A stretch of 64,000 nt of DNA from Candidatus Nitrotoga sp. HW29 (GCF_924101635.2 NZ_CAKMAA020000005.1:1-64000), one strand, 5' to 3'. Positions 27,704-37,340 are shown, counted from the stretch's first letter. Notes: generated by a model not told the origin, from the letters alone. Made by a program: numbers and translations.

Positions 27704-27922
27704 ATGAAAGAAAAATCACCAATTCCAGAAATTGCAGATATTGTGAGGCACTGGATGCCTGAAGCTAGTGACGATGAGCTGAAGGAGGCAACAGTGAATT
27801 TTCGTGAGTATCTAGCGGTAATTTACCGTATTTTTTTGCGACTTGAAGCTGAGAATCGGCTTGATGATATTTGTGTTATTTCGGATGTGGATGGTAGAGT
27901 GAATGAATCTAACAATAAATAA
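27704..27922 (+). CDS. Small protein upstream of serine recombinase, unknown
   Basis: A 72-residue acidic helical protein (MKEKSPIPEIADIVRHWMPE) whose stop lies two bases before the recombinase ATG. I do not recognise it. Tight spacing suggests it is co-translated with the recombinase and could be an accessory factor. The ATG is preferred over an upstream TTG. Confidence 0.6.
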   Translation: MKEKSPIPEIADIVRHWMPEASDDELKEATVNFREYLAVIYRIFLRLEAENRLDDICVISDVDGRVNESNNK

Positions 27923-27924
27923 GT

Positions 27925-29475
27925 ATGAGATATGTATATGCATACATTCGTGTATCTACACTAAAGCAAGGTGAGCATGGCTCATCACTGACAGAACAAC
28001 GTTTCGCTATAGAGAATTACGCGAAGCGTCACAATCTCACCATTACCGAATGGTTTGAAGAGAAAGAAACCGCCGCCAAGCGTGGCCGGACCATATTTAC
28101 CCACATGCTCGCCTTGCTCATCAAGGGACGAGCGCACGGAGTAATTATTCATAAGATTGATCGAGGTGCGAGAAATCTTCGGGATTGGGCAGACCTCGGC
28201 GGACTTATCGACAAGGGTATAGAAGTACACTTCGCACATGAAAGCCTTGATATGCAGTCACGCGGGGGTCGCCTGGCTGCCGACATACAGGCAGTTGTCG
28301 CTGCCGACTTTATTCGCAATCTTCGGGATGAAGTAAAAAAAGGCTTCCAGGGAAGACTAAGACAGGGTTTGTATCCATTGCCTGCCCCTCTAGGATATAA
28401 GGATCAAGGACGAGGGCTGCCAAAAATTCCCGACCCCTTAATGGCTCCGCTGGTACAACAGGCTTTTCGTCTATATGCCTCTACTCAATACAACCTTTAT
28501 ACGCTTGGCAAGGAGATGCATCAGGCAGGTTTGAGAAACCGCCGTGGCGGAGTCGTATCTCGAAATGGACTTTCAACCATGCTTAATAATGAATTCTATA
28601 TCGGAATTATTCATATAGTGAGAACAGGGGAACGTCATCAAGGAATTCATGAGCCTCTGATTAAGAAAAGCCAGTTTGATCGCGTCCAGGATGTTTTGCA
28701 TGGAAGGACCAAGAATACCGGGTTGAAGCATGATTTTCGCTATCGCAAGTCGCTGCGGTGTGTTCATTGCAAATATAATTTGATTCCTGAACGCCAAAAA
28801 GGGAATGTCTATTACCGTTGCCATACACGTGACTGTCCTAGGGCATGCGTGCGAGAAGATTCCATCGATGAACAAATGAAACAGGTTTTGGATTCTCTAT
28901 GGATGCCCAATGAAGAAATCATCGTGATCGAAAGGGAACTGTCCCATCTTAAGGAGGAGCGTTTCAAAAGGAGCAAAGAATTGCTAAATGCGGCAGAACT
29001 GAACGTCTCCAATATTGATGCGCGAATCAGCCGACTCACCGATGCCTATATTGATCGCATGATTGATAAAGCTACTTTTGAAGAAAAGAATCAAAAACTG
29101 CTTCATGAGATAGTGAATGCACGAGAGTCATTAAATACTATATGCAAGGAATTCGAAGAAAAAGACGGTCGAATTCAAATTTTCCTCGAACTGATAAAAG
29201 CTATATCTACCAACAGGGATTACGCAAATGAGCTTGAGAATCGTGATTTACTTAAATCAGTCACCTCGAGCTTTCAAGTAGACGGAAAAAACCTTGTAGT
29301 TAATTGGAAAATTCCATTTGAAGCGGTCGCATCTCGCACTAAATCACCTTATAGTGAACCGTATCGATACAGACCTCGAACTCGCCACCCAAAACCAAAG
29401 CATTTCTCAAAACAATTATTCCACCTCCTCCACGAACAAAAACCACCCGACGAACCAAAGAAGTTCATCCTCTAA
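27925..29475 (+). CDS. Large serine recombinase 1
   Basis: A complete 516-residue serine recombinase: catalytic domain with AYIRVSTLKQGEHG, the conserved KIDRGARNLRDWADL segment, Recombinase domain (about residues 150-260), zinc ribbon (CVHCKYNL then CHTRDCPRAC) and a coiled coil from about residue 325. It differs from the element's left-end integrase and is closest to the recombinase that follows it. Its 3' end is repeated at 34870-34991. Confidence 0.93.
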   Translation: MRYVYAYIRVSTLKQGEHGSSLTEQRFAIENYAKRHNLTITEWFEEKETAAKRGRTIFTHMLALLIKGRAHGVIIHKIDRGARNLRDWADLGGLIDKGIEVHFAHESLDMQSRGGRLAADIQAVVAADFIRNLRDEVKKGFQGRLRQGLYPLPAPLGYKDQGRGLPKIPDPLMAPLVQQAFRLYASTQYNLYTLGKEMHQAGLRNRRGGVVSRNGLSTMLNNEFYIGIIHIVRTGERHQGIHEPLIKKSQFDRVQDVLHGRTKNTGLKHDFRYRKSLRCVHCKYNLIPERQKGNVYYRCHTRDCPRACVREDSIDEQMKQVLDSLWMPNEEIIVIERELSHLKEERFKRSKELLNAAELNVSNIDARISRLTDAYIDRMIDKATFEEKNQKLLHEIVNARESLNTICKEFEEKDGRIQIFLELIKAISTNRDYANELENRDLLKSVTSSFQVDGKNLVVNWKIPFEAVASRTKSPYSEPYRYRPRTRHPKPKHFSKQLFHLLHEQKPPDEPKKFIL

Positions 29476-29712
29476 GAATAAGGCAACGGCAGAATAAAAG
29501 TAGGAGGGAAAATATGCACGAAGTGAATCTTGTTCTAGCATAGAGATACCCTATACAGGGCTAACACAACCTCATCTATGTCACACACATACATCGCCTA
29601 TGTTCGCGTCTCAACCACCAAGCAATTCATCCAAGGGGTCTCAATAGCTGAACAACGTCGGGCCATTACCAAATATTCAGCAGAGCATCACTTCAATATC
29701 GTAGAGTGGTAC
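29354..29712 (+). repeat. Direct repeat, left copy (recombinase 3' end, spacer, next recombinase 5' end)
   Basis: The last 120 bases of recombinase 1, the spacer and the first 45 codons of recombinase 2 recur at 34870-35226 in the same order and strand, with scattered differences. The two copies flank recombinase 2 and the Gabija genes. The spacer includes a 29-base identical block (29536-29564). Confidence 0.88.
29536..29564 (+). promoter_or_regulatory. Conserved 29-base block before a recombinase gene, copy 1
   Basis: Identical to 35051-35079. It contains the near-palindrome CCCTATACAGGG and ends about 14 bases before the recombinase start. It may be an operator or a recombination site. 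Confidence 0.6.
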
Positions 29713-30600
29713 GAAGAAATACAGAGTGCGGCCAAAGGTCGACGGCCAGTGTTTAGCGAAGTTATCAAAATACTGAAGCAACGGCACTATGGTCTAATCA
29801 TGCATAAGATTGATCGCGGAGCGAGAAATCTCCGTGACTGGGCTGATATTGGAGATCTGATTGATGCCGGAATTGAAGTGCGCTTTGCTCATGACAATCT
29901 GGACCTCGATACCCGTGGCGGTCGTCTCACCGCTGACATTCAAGCCGTCATTGCCGCTGACTATATCCGCAATCTAAGAGAGGAAGTACGAAAGGGAATC
30001 CAAGGTCGATTGCAGCAAGGCATCTATCCGTTCCGAGCACCCCGTGGCTACCTCAATCGCGGTGGTGGTCGAGTAAAGATTCCTGATCCTATCTATGCAC
30101 CCCTAATCGTGACCGCCTTCCATCGTTATGCTACCGGTGCCTATACACTGAAGAAGCTGACGGATGAGTTGCTGATTATTGGCCTTAGCAATCCTAATGG
30201 GAACAAACTTACCCCGAGTACCTTGTCGAGAATATTCCGCTGTCATTTCTATGTGGGTGAGTATCGAGTACGAGGAGTGACCTACCAAGGACTTCATCAA
30301 CCACTCATATCAAGAGACCTCTTTAACTCCGTACAACGAATGCTGAGCCTGCGGAAACATAGCAAGCATCTCAAGTATGCCTTTCGCTACCGTCGACAAT
30401 TAAAGTGCCAGACCTGCCAACACCACCTGATCGGGGAAAGACAGAAAGGAAGAACATACTACCGTTGCCATAATTGTCCGCGAGTATCAGTGCGGGAGGA
30501 TCGTGTTCCGGCCTTGGTAGGGAGGGAAGATTCCACCTTTACCGTCGTTACTGAAATTAAGCCTGAATTAACGCCGTTTGATCAGTTTGGTTCACTGTAA
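29578..30600 (+). CDS. Serine recombinase 2, C-terminally truncated
   Basis: The 340-residue product has the catalytic domain (AYVRVSTTKQFIQGVSIAEQ), KIDRGARNLRDWADI, the Recombinase domain and the zinc ribbon (CQTCQHHL). It is clearly related to recombinase 1 up to SVREDR near residue 305. After that it reads about 35 unrelated residues and stops, so the coiled-coil part is missing. The original 3' end seems to survive at 34870-34991, beyond the Gabija genes. It is probably inactive or altered in function. Confidence 0.88.
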   Translation: MSHTYIAYVRVSTTKQFIQGVSIAEQRRAITKYSAEHHFNIVEWYEEIQSAAKGRRPVFSEVIKILKQRHYGLIMHKIDRGARNLRDWADIGDLIDAGIEVRFAHDNLDLDTRGGRLTADIQAVIAADYIRNLREEVRKGIQGRLQQGIYPFRAPRGYLNRGGGRVKIPDPIYAPLIVTAFHRYATGAYTLKKLTDELLIIGLSNPNGNKLTPSTLSRIFRCHFYVGEYRVRGVTYQGLHQPLISRDLFNSVQRMLSLRKHSKHLKYAFRYRRQLKCQTCQHHLIGERQKGRTYYRCHNCPRVSVREDRVPALVGREDSTFTVVTEIKPELTPFDQFGSL

Positions 30601-30796
30601 AGTAAATCGTTGTGGTCTAAAAATTATCAAATGGTTCTACTATCTATATTTTCATTACTGCATGTAATGTTATTGAAATGCACTAAAGTTAGATAAGGGT
30701 GTGTGCTGGCTATTATTTCTTAGTTTGCTAGACTGATTTAGATAGGTAGGCAATTAGATTTCGCACACCATCTCGCTTAAGAAAAACGGGGAAGAA

Positions 30797-32785
30797 ATGA
30801 AAATAGAATCACTCACATTACAAAATTTCCGCTGTTTTGGAACAAATCCACAAACATTTTCGTTGTCTGAGGATATTACAGCGTTTGTGGGAAGTAATGG
30901 TACTGGAAAAACGGCTGCAATGCAGGCTCTGTTGAGAATGTTTGGTATATCGGAAGAACAGCGTCGAATTCGACTTCAGGATTTTCACGTGCCTCGTGAT
31001 GAAAAGATCCCACCTCAGCAGCGTGATCTGGTAATTGAAGCTATTCTAGTTTTTCCAGAACTCGAGAATGAAGATGATGATGTTGCCGATAAAGCAGCAA
31101 CGACAGTACCTAGCTTCTTTAAGCATTTGTCTGTATCAGAAGATGGAAAATTAAAGTGCAGATTTCGCCTAGAAGCGAAGTGGGTGGATGATGGATCTGC
31201 AGAAGGAGCTATAGAACCAGCACGATTTTGGGGTGTGCGTAAATTGTCTGGAATCCCCGAAGACGATGAGAAAGAAAGTGTCAGTGTGTTGGATCGGGCA
31301 GCTATACAGGTAGTATATATACCTGCGACTCGTGATGGTGCGGCTCAAGTTAGCCAACTCTTACGCGGTCGACTTTGGCGCGCAATAAAGTGGACTGAAG
31401 AGACCAAGGAAAAAATTAGTAAGTTTGGGGAAGAAATTAATAAACAGTTTTCAGCTGTGTCAGCCATCAAGGAAATCACAGAAAATTTAACCTGCCGTTG
31501 GCGGGAGGTGCACGGTGGAGGAACTCATTCAACACCAACATTGCGCCCAGTTGAGCCGAAATTTGAGGATTTAGTGAGAAAGATTGGTGTGTCATTTTCA
31601 CCAGATGAAGCGGGAAGAGAGGCTGAGATTGATGATCTTAGTGACGGACAACGTTCTCTTTTTCATGTGGCGCTGACCACAGCAATACTGGATGTGGAAG
31701 CAGCTATATTAAGTGGCAAGCATAAAAAATCCTTTGAGCAGGATTCGATTATGTTGCCGGTACTTACAATTGTTGCCCTCGAAGAACCTGAAAATTGCCT
31801 CGCTCCATTTTATCTTTCCCGTATTCTCCATCAGATGAAGGAGCTGGCTCTGCGGCCTGGCGCGCAGGTTGTTGTTTCCAGTCATTCTGCAAGTATCTTG
31901 AGTCGCATTACACCTGAGGCCGTTCGCTATTTCCGACTCGATGAAAAACATAACGCCCAAGTACGTTCGCTCACTCTTCCACCTACAGAAGGTGAAGCCG
32001 GAAAGTATGTCCGTGAGGCAGTGCGCGCGTATCCAGAATTGTATTTCGCCCGATTCGTGATTTTCGGCGAAGGTGATTCTGAAGAAATTGTATTACCTCG
32101 TATCGCATCAGCCATGAGTTTACCTATTGACCGTTCATTTGTTGCTATTGTTCCGTTAGGAGGAAGGCATGTTAATCATTTTTGGCGGTTAGTACACGAT
32201 CTAAAAATACCTCACGCAACTCTTATTGATCTTGATCTTGGAAGGTTTGGAGGTGGTTGGGGACGAATCAAGTATGTAATGGAGCAGTTGATAGAAAACG
32301 GCTATGAGTCAGCAAAGCTATTGGGTGTAGCAGATAATAATAAAGCAATCGAGCAATTATCCGCCATGCCCACTTGGGGCTATGATGATTATAAGATTTT
32401 AAGTGATTGGATGACGTACCTTGAAAACAAGGCAGACGTATATTTTTCTGGGAAGATTGATCTCGATTGGTCAATGCTTAAACGCTTTCCAACCTATTAC
32501 CAAACCCTTGAAGACGGAGAAAAGGGCCCAAAAGGGAAAGCAGAAGCCGCGAAGATTGCTGTCTTAGGTGATGAAGGTAATCCCGATTTATACAAAGATA
32601 TCGACGACAATGATTTTCGTTGGTATCGCTATTTATTTCTTGGTCGAGGGAAGCCAACTTCTCATCTTCGAGCTTTGACACTAATCCCAGAAGCAGAACT
32701 AAAGGAAAAGGCTCCTCCTGTGTTAAAGCGATTATTGACAAACGCAGCTCTGAAATTAGAACTAATTGAAGATATTTCAAAATAA
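30797..32785 (+). CDS. gajA: Gabija-type GajA (OLD-family ATPase-TOPRIM nuclease)
   Basis: GajA senses nucleotide depletion during phage infection and cleaves DNA. The 662-residue product has Walker A (VGSNGTGKTAAM, about residue 32), ABC signature LSDGQRS (about 281), Walker B VALEEPEN (about 326), an H-loop (VVSSHSASIL) and a C-terminal TOPRIM domain with FGEGDSEE (about 421) and LIDLDLGRFGG (about 475). The next gene, a UvrD-like helicase, overlaps by one base, as in class 2 OLD/Gabija pairs. A GGGGAAG ribosome site precedes the start. The block is AT-richer than the host backbone. Confidence 0.88.
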   Translation: MKIESLTLQNFRCFGTNPQTFSLSEDITAFVGSNGTGKTAAMQALLRMFGISEEQRRIRLQDFHVPRDEKIPPQQRDLVIEAILVFPELENEDDDVADKAATTVPSFFKHLSVSEDGKLKCRFRLEAKWVDDGSAEGAIEPARFWGVRKLSGIPEDDEKESVSVLDRAAIQVVYIPATRDGAAQVSQLLRGRLWRAIKWTEETKEKISKFGEEINKQFSAVSAIKEITENLTCRWREVHGGGTHSTPTLRPVEPKFEDLVRKIGVSFSPDEAGREAEIDDLSDGQRSLFHVALTTAILDVEAAILSGKHKKSFEQDSIMLPVLTIVALEEPENCLAPFYLSRILHQMKELALRPGAQVVVSSHSASILSRITPEAVRYFRLDEKHNAQVRSLTLPPTEGEAGKYVREAVRAYPELYFARFVIFGEGDSEEIVLPRIASAMSLPIDRSFVAIVPLGGRHVNHFWRLVHDLKIPHATLIDLDLGRFGGGWGRIKYVMEQLIENGYESAKLLGVADNNKAIEQLSAMPTWGYDDYKILSDWMTYLENKADVYFSGKIDLDWSMLKRFPTYYQTLEDGEKGPKGKAEAAKIAVLGDEGNPDLYKDIDDNDFRWYRYLFLGRGKPTSHLRALTLIPEAELKEKAPPVLKRLLTNAALKLELIEDISK

Positions 32786-34665
32786 TGGTTTTAATTTCTC
32801 AAAAAGACTGGAAGACTGTTGGTGTAGCTGGATTAGAACCCAATGCTTGGGAAGCACTGCGTGCCCTGCATAACACATGTGTGACTGCTGGCCCAGGGGC
32901 TGGAAAAACTGAATTCCTCGCTCAACGGGCTACTTACTTGCTTCAAACGGGTTTATGCCCAGATCCTCAGCGCATCTTAGCAATTAGTTTCAAACGGGAT
33001 GCGGCGCGTAATCTACAAGAACGGGTTAATAAACGCTGTCCGCCAGAACAAGCGCGACGATTTGTCTCCATGACATATGATGCTTTTGCAAAGAGCTTGT
33101 TGGATCAATTTATTAACGGGATTCCAGCTATGTGGCGTCCGAAGTCGGACTACATTTTAGAGCCATTGGTAACACAAGATGTAAAGTCTATCTTAGAATC
33201 AGCCAGACATGCAGTAAGACCAGAATGGGGGGCATTTATTGCTGGAGTACCAGAAGGAAACTTTGAATCTCTTTGGCTTGGACGCCAACATCTTCAAAGC
33301 GATCCTTCAGTCAATTCGGCTCAGATCGAATGGCTTCTCCAGTATTGGTGGAAATCCATGAACGTGACAAAAAATGGTGGACAGCTTACTTACACGATGG
33401 TGAATAGATTAGCTGAATTTATCCTACGAGCCCGCCCCAATATTCGTAAAGCATTACGACTAACATATCCTTTCGTTTTTCTCGACGAATTTCAAGATAC
33501 AACATACGCACAATATGGACTCGTTACGACTGCATTTCACGGTAACACTTCTGTCCTTACAGCAGTTGGAGATGATAAACAGCGCATAATGGTATGGGCA
33601 GGTGCGATGCCTCATGCCTTCAAACAATTTTCGAAAGACTTTAACACAGCGCCAATTTCATTACTTTGTAATTACCGTTCGCGTCCTGAACTGGTCGATA
33701 TCCAACATGTTGTTGCTCAGGCCCTTGAAATTGGATCGCCAGTCGTTGAATCACGCGCCTTAGCAAATATTGGCGGCACATGTTCAGAAATCTGGAATTT
33801 CTCCAATCAAAGCTCAGAAGCACATTATCTTGCAACATGGCTTGCTGATGATGCGCAAATGCACGAACTTAAACCGCGTGACTATTGCATATTAGTGCGT
33901 CAAAAAGCGGATGATTTTGAGAATCAACTTTACCCGCACTTTGAGAAACTTGGATTGAAGTTACGTAATGAAAGTAGATTGATTGAAGGTGTTCCTCTAC
34001 AAGATTTACTAGTAGAGGAAATTTCCAAAATAGTGCTACATATCCTCACTGCTGCTATTAAAACACGAGTGCCAGAGTCGTTAAATTTTTCTTATGATGC
34101 AATTTGTGAAATTCAAGGAATTGATAAACAAAATACTTTTGCAGTGAAACAAGCAAGGGGTTCGGTTGAATTACTAATAAAAAAACTTAAGCCAACCCTA
34201 AATAAATCACCCTCAAAAGAGCATGCCCAACTTGTTGTTCAGACAGTTATTGATTTCATTGACCCTGATAACTTACGTAGGTCGTCCCCACGATATGCGT
34301 TAGGTGATACGCTGGACAAAATAATTGCCGCACTCATTATGTACGTTACGGAATCGAGTCAAAGTTCTGACACATGGGAAGGATGGTTAGATGAGATATC
34401 TGGAGAAAATCACATACCTCTAATGACCATCCACAAGAGTAAAGGACTTGAGTTTCACACAGTATGTTTCCTCGGTCTTGACGATACGCAGTGGTGGAGT
34501 CACAAATCTGGGGATCATGAAAGCCTAGCGACCTTCTTCGTTGCCTTATCTCGGGCAAAGCAGCGAGTCTTTTTTACCTATTGTAGAAATCGTATTAAAG
34601 CGAAAGTTTCTGATCTTTACTCCTTGCTGAGTGATGCCGGAATTGGGGAAGTAACGTATGAATAA
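32785..34665 (+). CDS. gajB: Gabija-type GajB (UvrD-like helicase)
   Basis: GajB is the UvrD/Rep-like partner that activates GajA after DNA termini appear. The 626-residue product shows the SF1A motifs in order: Walker A AGPGAGKTEFL (about residue 36), FKRDAARN, FLDEFQDTTYAQYG (about 232), GDDKQRIMVWAGA (about 262), NYRSRPELV, HKSKGLEFHTV (about 550) and VALSRAKQRVFF (about 586). Its ATG overlaps the gajA stop. A repair helicase is less likely given this coupling. Confidence 0.88.
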   Translation: MVLISQKDWKTVGVAGLEPNAWEALRALHNTCVTAGPGAGKTEFLAQRATYLLQTGLCPDPQRILAISFKRDAARNLQERVNKRCPPEQARRFVSMTYDAFAKSLLDQFINGIPAMWRPKSDYILEPLVTQDVKSILESARHAVRPEWGAFIAGVPEGNFESLWLGRQHLQSDPSVNSAQIEWLLQYWWKSMNVTKNGGQLTYTMVNRLAEFILRARPNIRKALRLTYPFVFLDEFQDTTYAQYGLVTTAFHGNTSVLTAVGDDKQRIMVWAGAMPHAFKQFSKDFNTAPISLLCNYRSRPELVDIQHVVAQALEIGSPVVESRALANIGGTCSEIWNFSNQSSEAHYLATWLADDAQMHELKPRDYCILVRQKADDFENQLYPHFEKLGLKLRNESRLIEGVPLQDLLVEEISKIVLHILTAAIKTRVPESLNFSYDAICEIQGIDKQNTFAVKQARGSVELLIKKLKPTLNKSPSKEHAQLVVQTVIDFIDPDNLRRSSPRYALGDTLDKIIAALIMYVTESSQSSDTWEGWLDEISGENHIPLMTIHKSKGLEFHTVCFLGLDDTQWWSHKSGDHESLATFFVALSRAKQRVFFTYCRNRIKAKVSDLYSLLSDAGIGEVTYE

Positions 34666-34869
34666 GGCAAATACATATGTGGTTGCGGGTAATTTCACAA
34701 CCGTTATTGTCATCACTTCATTTGAGCCTTAAATACAGCCGTTAAATCAGTTCGAGTATCCTTAGGGTGTAAAATTTAGAGCAAAATTTCGTCCGTTAAA
34801 TCCTCAAAATATGGCTTATTTTAAGGGTTTGGTGACTGCGATCTGAGCTAAAAATAGCTGTTTCCTTAT

Positions 34870-34991
34870 GTGAACCGTATCGATACAGACCTCGAACTCA
34901 CCACCGAAAACCAAAGCATTTCTCAAAAAAACTATTCAACCTCCTCCACAAACAACCACCACCAGACGAAACCAGAAAGCTCATCCATTAA
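34870..34991 (+). pseudogene. Remnant of a recombinase 3' end
   Basis: This fragment encodes EPYRYRPRTHHRKPKHFSKK and ends in TAA at 34989-34991. It matches the C-terminus of recombinase 1 and has no start. It is probably the original end of recombinase 2, separated from it by the Gabija insertion. Confidence 0.85.
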
Positions 34992-35050
34992 GCATAGTTC
35001 AGTGTCGGGATTGATCATAGGAGGGAAAAGGTGCTCATGAAGAATATTGT

Positions 35051-35079
35051 TAGCATAGAGATACCCTATACAGGGCTAA
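35051..35079 (+). promoter_or_regulatory. Conserved 29-base block before a recombinase gene, copy 2
   Basis: Identical to 29536-29564, again about 14 bases upstream of a recombinase start. Conservation is higher here than in the flanking spacer. Confidence 0.6.
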
Positions 35080-35092
35080 TTCATCCATCACT

Positions 35093-35226
35093 ATGTCAAA
35101 CACCTATATCGCCTATGTTCGCGTCTCCACCACCAAGCAATTCATTCAAGGAGTCTCAATCGCTGAACAACGGCGAGTCATCACTAAGTATGCCATTGAT
35201 CATCATTTCAGTATCGATAGATGGTT
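35093..35226 (+). pseudogene. Remnant of a third serine recombinase (5' end)
   Basis: The first 40 or so codons (AYVRVSTTKQFIQGVSIAEQ) match recombinase 2, then similarity stops abruptly after HHFSIDRW. The frame runs on through unrelated sequence. The break marks the left border of the metal-resistance block. Confidence 0.85.
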
Positions 35227-35279
35227 AACCAATTCTGAAAAATATTTATGTAGCCTCACTGGATCGTTTCCGAAATTAT

Positions 35280-36101
35280 TTAAGGGGCATGCTGGAAAGT
35301 TTTTACCGCTGAGATCAGCAAGATGACACCTAGTAAGGTAATCAACACACGCTGAGGCACTATTCCTAGCAACAACCCGCCTATACCTGCGCCAAGAATT
35401 GATCCAGCCACCATCCAACGAAACAAGAGACGCTCCTGACGCAGTACTGCAAAGGCATTTGAACTGCTATAGCGGGCAAAACCAACGATCACGGTGGGTA
35501 GGCTGACCATCAGGGAGAGACTTCCAGCCAGCTTGATATCCAATCCGTATAACAACACGATGGTAGGTATCAGTAATTCGCCACCTGCTACACCCAAGAG
35601 AGCCGCAACCATACCGATACTGAGTCCGGCCGCTAAGCCTACGATGAAACGAATAGGGCCAGCATCAATGAGTGGCGTACCTCCATTGTTGAATTCAAAT
35701 ATAGCCTCAGACAGCATCAACAACGCCAATCCAATCAGCAATACCATGATTATTCGATTTAGCAATTGACGCGACATCTTGATAGCATGGCCTGCCGCCC
35801 ACCACGCTCCAAGAAGACTGCCCGCCAGGAGATTTACGGCAACATCCAGATGAGGAAGTAATTGATCAAAAGGAACTGCCTCTGCTCGAAAGATTAATGC
35901 AGCAGTTACCACAACCAAGCTAACAGCCTTGTTGAGTATGACGGCCTCCAACGAAGGCAGATGGAAGAATCCCACTAGCACCGGCAATCGAAACTCTGCC
36001 CCGCCCAAACCGATCAATCCGCCGAGGGTGCCAATCAGAGAGGCAGCGAGAAAGCCCCACCAGGCGCGTGCACGTGGGCTCACTGACGTTCTATCACACA
36101 T
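35280..36101 (-). CDS. TauE/SafE-family membrane permease
   Basis: The 273-residue product is a multi-pass membrane protein with the internal duplication typical of the TauE/SafE (sulfite/sulfonate exporter) family: GTLGGLIGLGGAEFRLPVL in the first half and AALLGVAGGELLIPTIVLL in the second. The substrate is not known. It is the last gene of the arsenic cluster and overlaps a small ORF upstream; a role in anion export is inferred from family only. Confidence 0.85.
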   Translation of the reverse strand: MCDRTSVSPRARAWWGFLAASLIGTLGGLIGLGGAEFRLPVLVGFFHLPSLEAVILNKAVSLVVVTAALIFRAEAVPFDQLLPHLDVAVNLLAGSLLGAWWAAGHAIKMSRQLLNRIIMVLLIGLALLMLSEAIFEFNNGGTPLIDAGPIRFIVGLAAGLSIGMVAALLGVAGGELLIPTIVLLYGLDIKLAGSLSLMVSLPTVIVGFARYSSSNAFAVLRQERLLFRWMVAGSILGAGIGGLLLGIVPQRVLITLLGVILLISAVKTFQHAP

Positions 36102-36271
36102 GCTCGCTTAAGTAAGAAATCATCGTCCTTTAGGTGGATTTCAAGCATGCTATGCCAGTTCATCCAGTGAGGCAAAATGAGAGCAGCCACGGATTCCACG
36201 TAATAGGGCGTACCATCCTTGACGAAGTGCTGGGGGTACGCCCCGACCTTATTGAACAACAGTTCGCGCAT
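36080..36271 (-). CDS. Small hypothetical protein in the ars cluster
   Basis: A 63-residue protein (MRELLFNKVGAYPQHFVKD) between acr3 and the TauE/SafE gene, three bases after acr3 and overlapping the permease start by 22 bases. I do not recognise it. Tight coupling on both sides supports that it is translated. Confidence 0.5.
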   Translation of the reverse strand: MRELLFNKVGAYPQHFVKDGTPYYVESVAALILPHWMNWHSMLEIHLKDDDFLLKRACVIERQ

Positions 36272-36274
36272 GCT

Positions 36275-37321
36275 CTAGTGTCCTGAACTGAGCCGCACGT
36301 TGTTCCTATTTTCATACCACCCTTGGCTGCGTTTCACTATTGCCACTACCGATAGCATCACCGGTACTTCAACCAGTACCCCAACTACCGTTGCCAAGGC
36401 AGCCCCGGATTCAAAACCGAACAAACTAATAGCGGCAGCTACTGCCAATTCAAAAAAGTTACTCGCACCAATTAGTGCCGACGGACCTGCTATGCAATGC
36501 GCCTCACCGAAGCGGCGATTCAGCCAATATGCCAAGCCTGAGGTGAAATACACCTGAATGATGATTGGTACGGCAAGCATGACAATGATGAGTGGCTGCT
36601 CGATGATAGCTTTTCCCTGAAAAGCGAACAGCAAAACCAGCGTTAGTAGCAGAGCCGCGATTGAAACAGGATGGAGCGCAGCCAAGGTGCGCTTCAATGA
36701 TTCTTCGCCACGCGCCAATAGCAGTTTGCGCCATGCTTGTGCCAGTAACACAGGCAGCACAATGTACAACACCACTGATACTAGCAGCGTATTCCACGGA
36801 ACGATGATCGATGAAATGCCGAGCAACAATGCCACCAGCGGAGCGAAGGCAAAAACCATGATGACATCATTGAGCGCAACTTGGCTTAGTGTAAACAATG
36901 GGTCACCATTCACCAGGCGACTCCACACAAACACCATCGCAGTACAAGGTGCAGCGGCAAGCAATATAAGTCCTGCCATATAGCTATCGAGTTGATCTAC
37001 AGGAAGATACGATGCGAACAGTTGCCGGATAAATAGCCAGCCGAGCAGCGCCATGGAAAATGGTTTTATCGCCCAGTTGATAAATAACGTAACGCCTATG
37101 CCCCGCCAGTGTTTGCGCACTTCATGCAATGCCCCGAAGTCGATGCGCAACAGCATGGGAATGATCATCACCCAAATCAGCAAGCCAACGGGCAGATTAA
37201 CCGAAGCTACTTTTAATTCACCGAGCCAGCGGAACGGAGCAGGGATCAATTGTCCCAATACCACTCCAATAATGATACACATGAAGACCCAAATGGTCAG
37301 GTAGCGTTCAAAAATACTCAT
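36275..37321 (-). CDS. acr3: ACR3-family arsenite efflux transporter
   Basis: ACR3 exports arsenite across the inner membrane. The 348-residue product has ten predicted helices and the family motif LAAAPCTAMVFVWSRL, which contains the conserved Cys, plus GPSALIGASNFFELAVAAAI late in the protein. Length is normal. It lies just after arsA, and ArsA may energise it. Confidence 0.95.
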   Translation of the reverse strand: MSIFERYLTIWVFMCIIIGVVLGQLIPAPFRWLGELKVASVNLPVGLLIWVMIIPMLLRIDFGALHEVRKHWRGIGVTLFINWAIKPFSMALLGWLFIRQLFASYLPVDQLDSYMAGLILLAAAPCTAMVFVWSRLVNGDPLFTLSQVALNDVIMVFAFAPLVALLLGISSIIVPWNTLLVSVVLYIVLPVLLAQAWRKLLLARGEESLKRTLAALHPVSIAALLLTLVLLFAFQGKAIIEQPLIIVMLAVPIIIQVYFTSGLAYWLNRRFGEAHCIAGPSALIGASNFFELAVAAAISLFGFESGAALATVVGVLVEVPVMLSVVAIVKRSQGWYENRNNVRLSSGH

Positions 37322-37340
37322 TTTTCATCCTTGTTTATCG

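Larger units (their letters stand above)
34870..35226 (+). repeat. Direct repeat, right copy
   Basis: Second copy of the recombinase 3' end, spacer and recombinase 5' end found at 29354-29712. The match stops near 35226, where the arsenic-resistance block begins. Confidence 0.88.

Noticed and set aside
32785-34665. Host UvrD/Rep repair helicase
   Set aside because: One-base overlap with an OLD-family ATPase-TOPRIM gene fits GajB of Gabija better.
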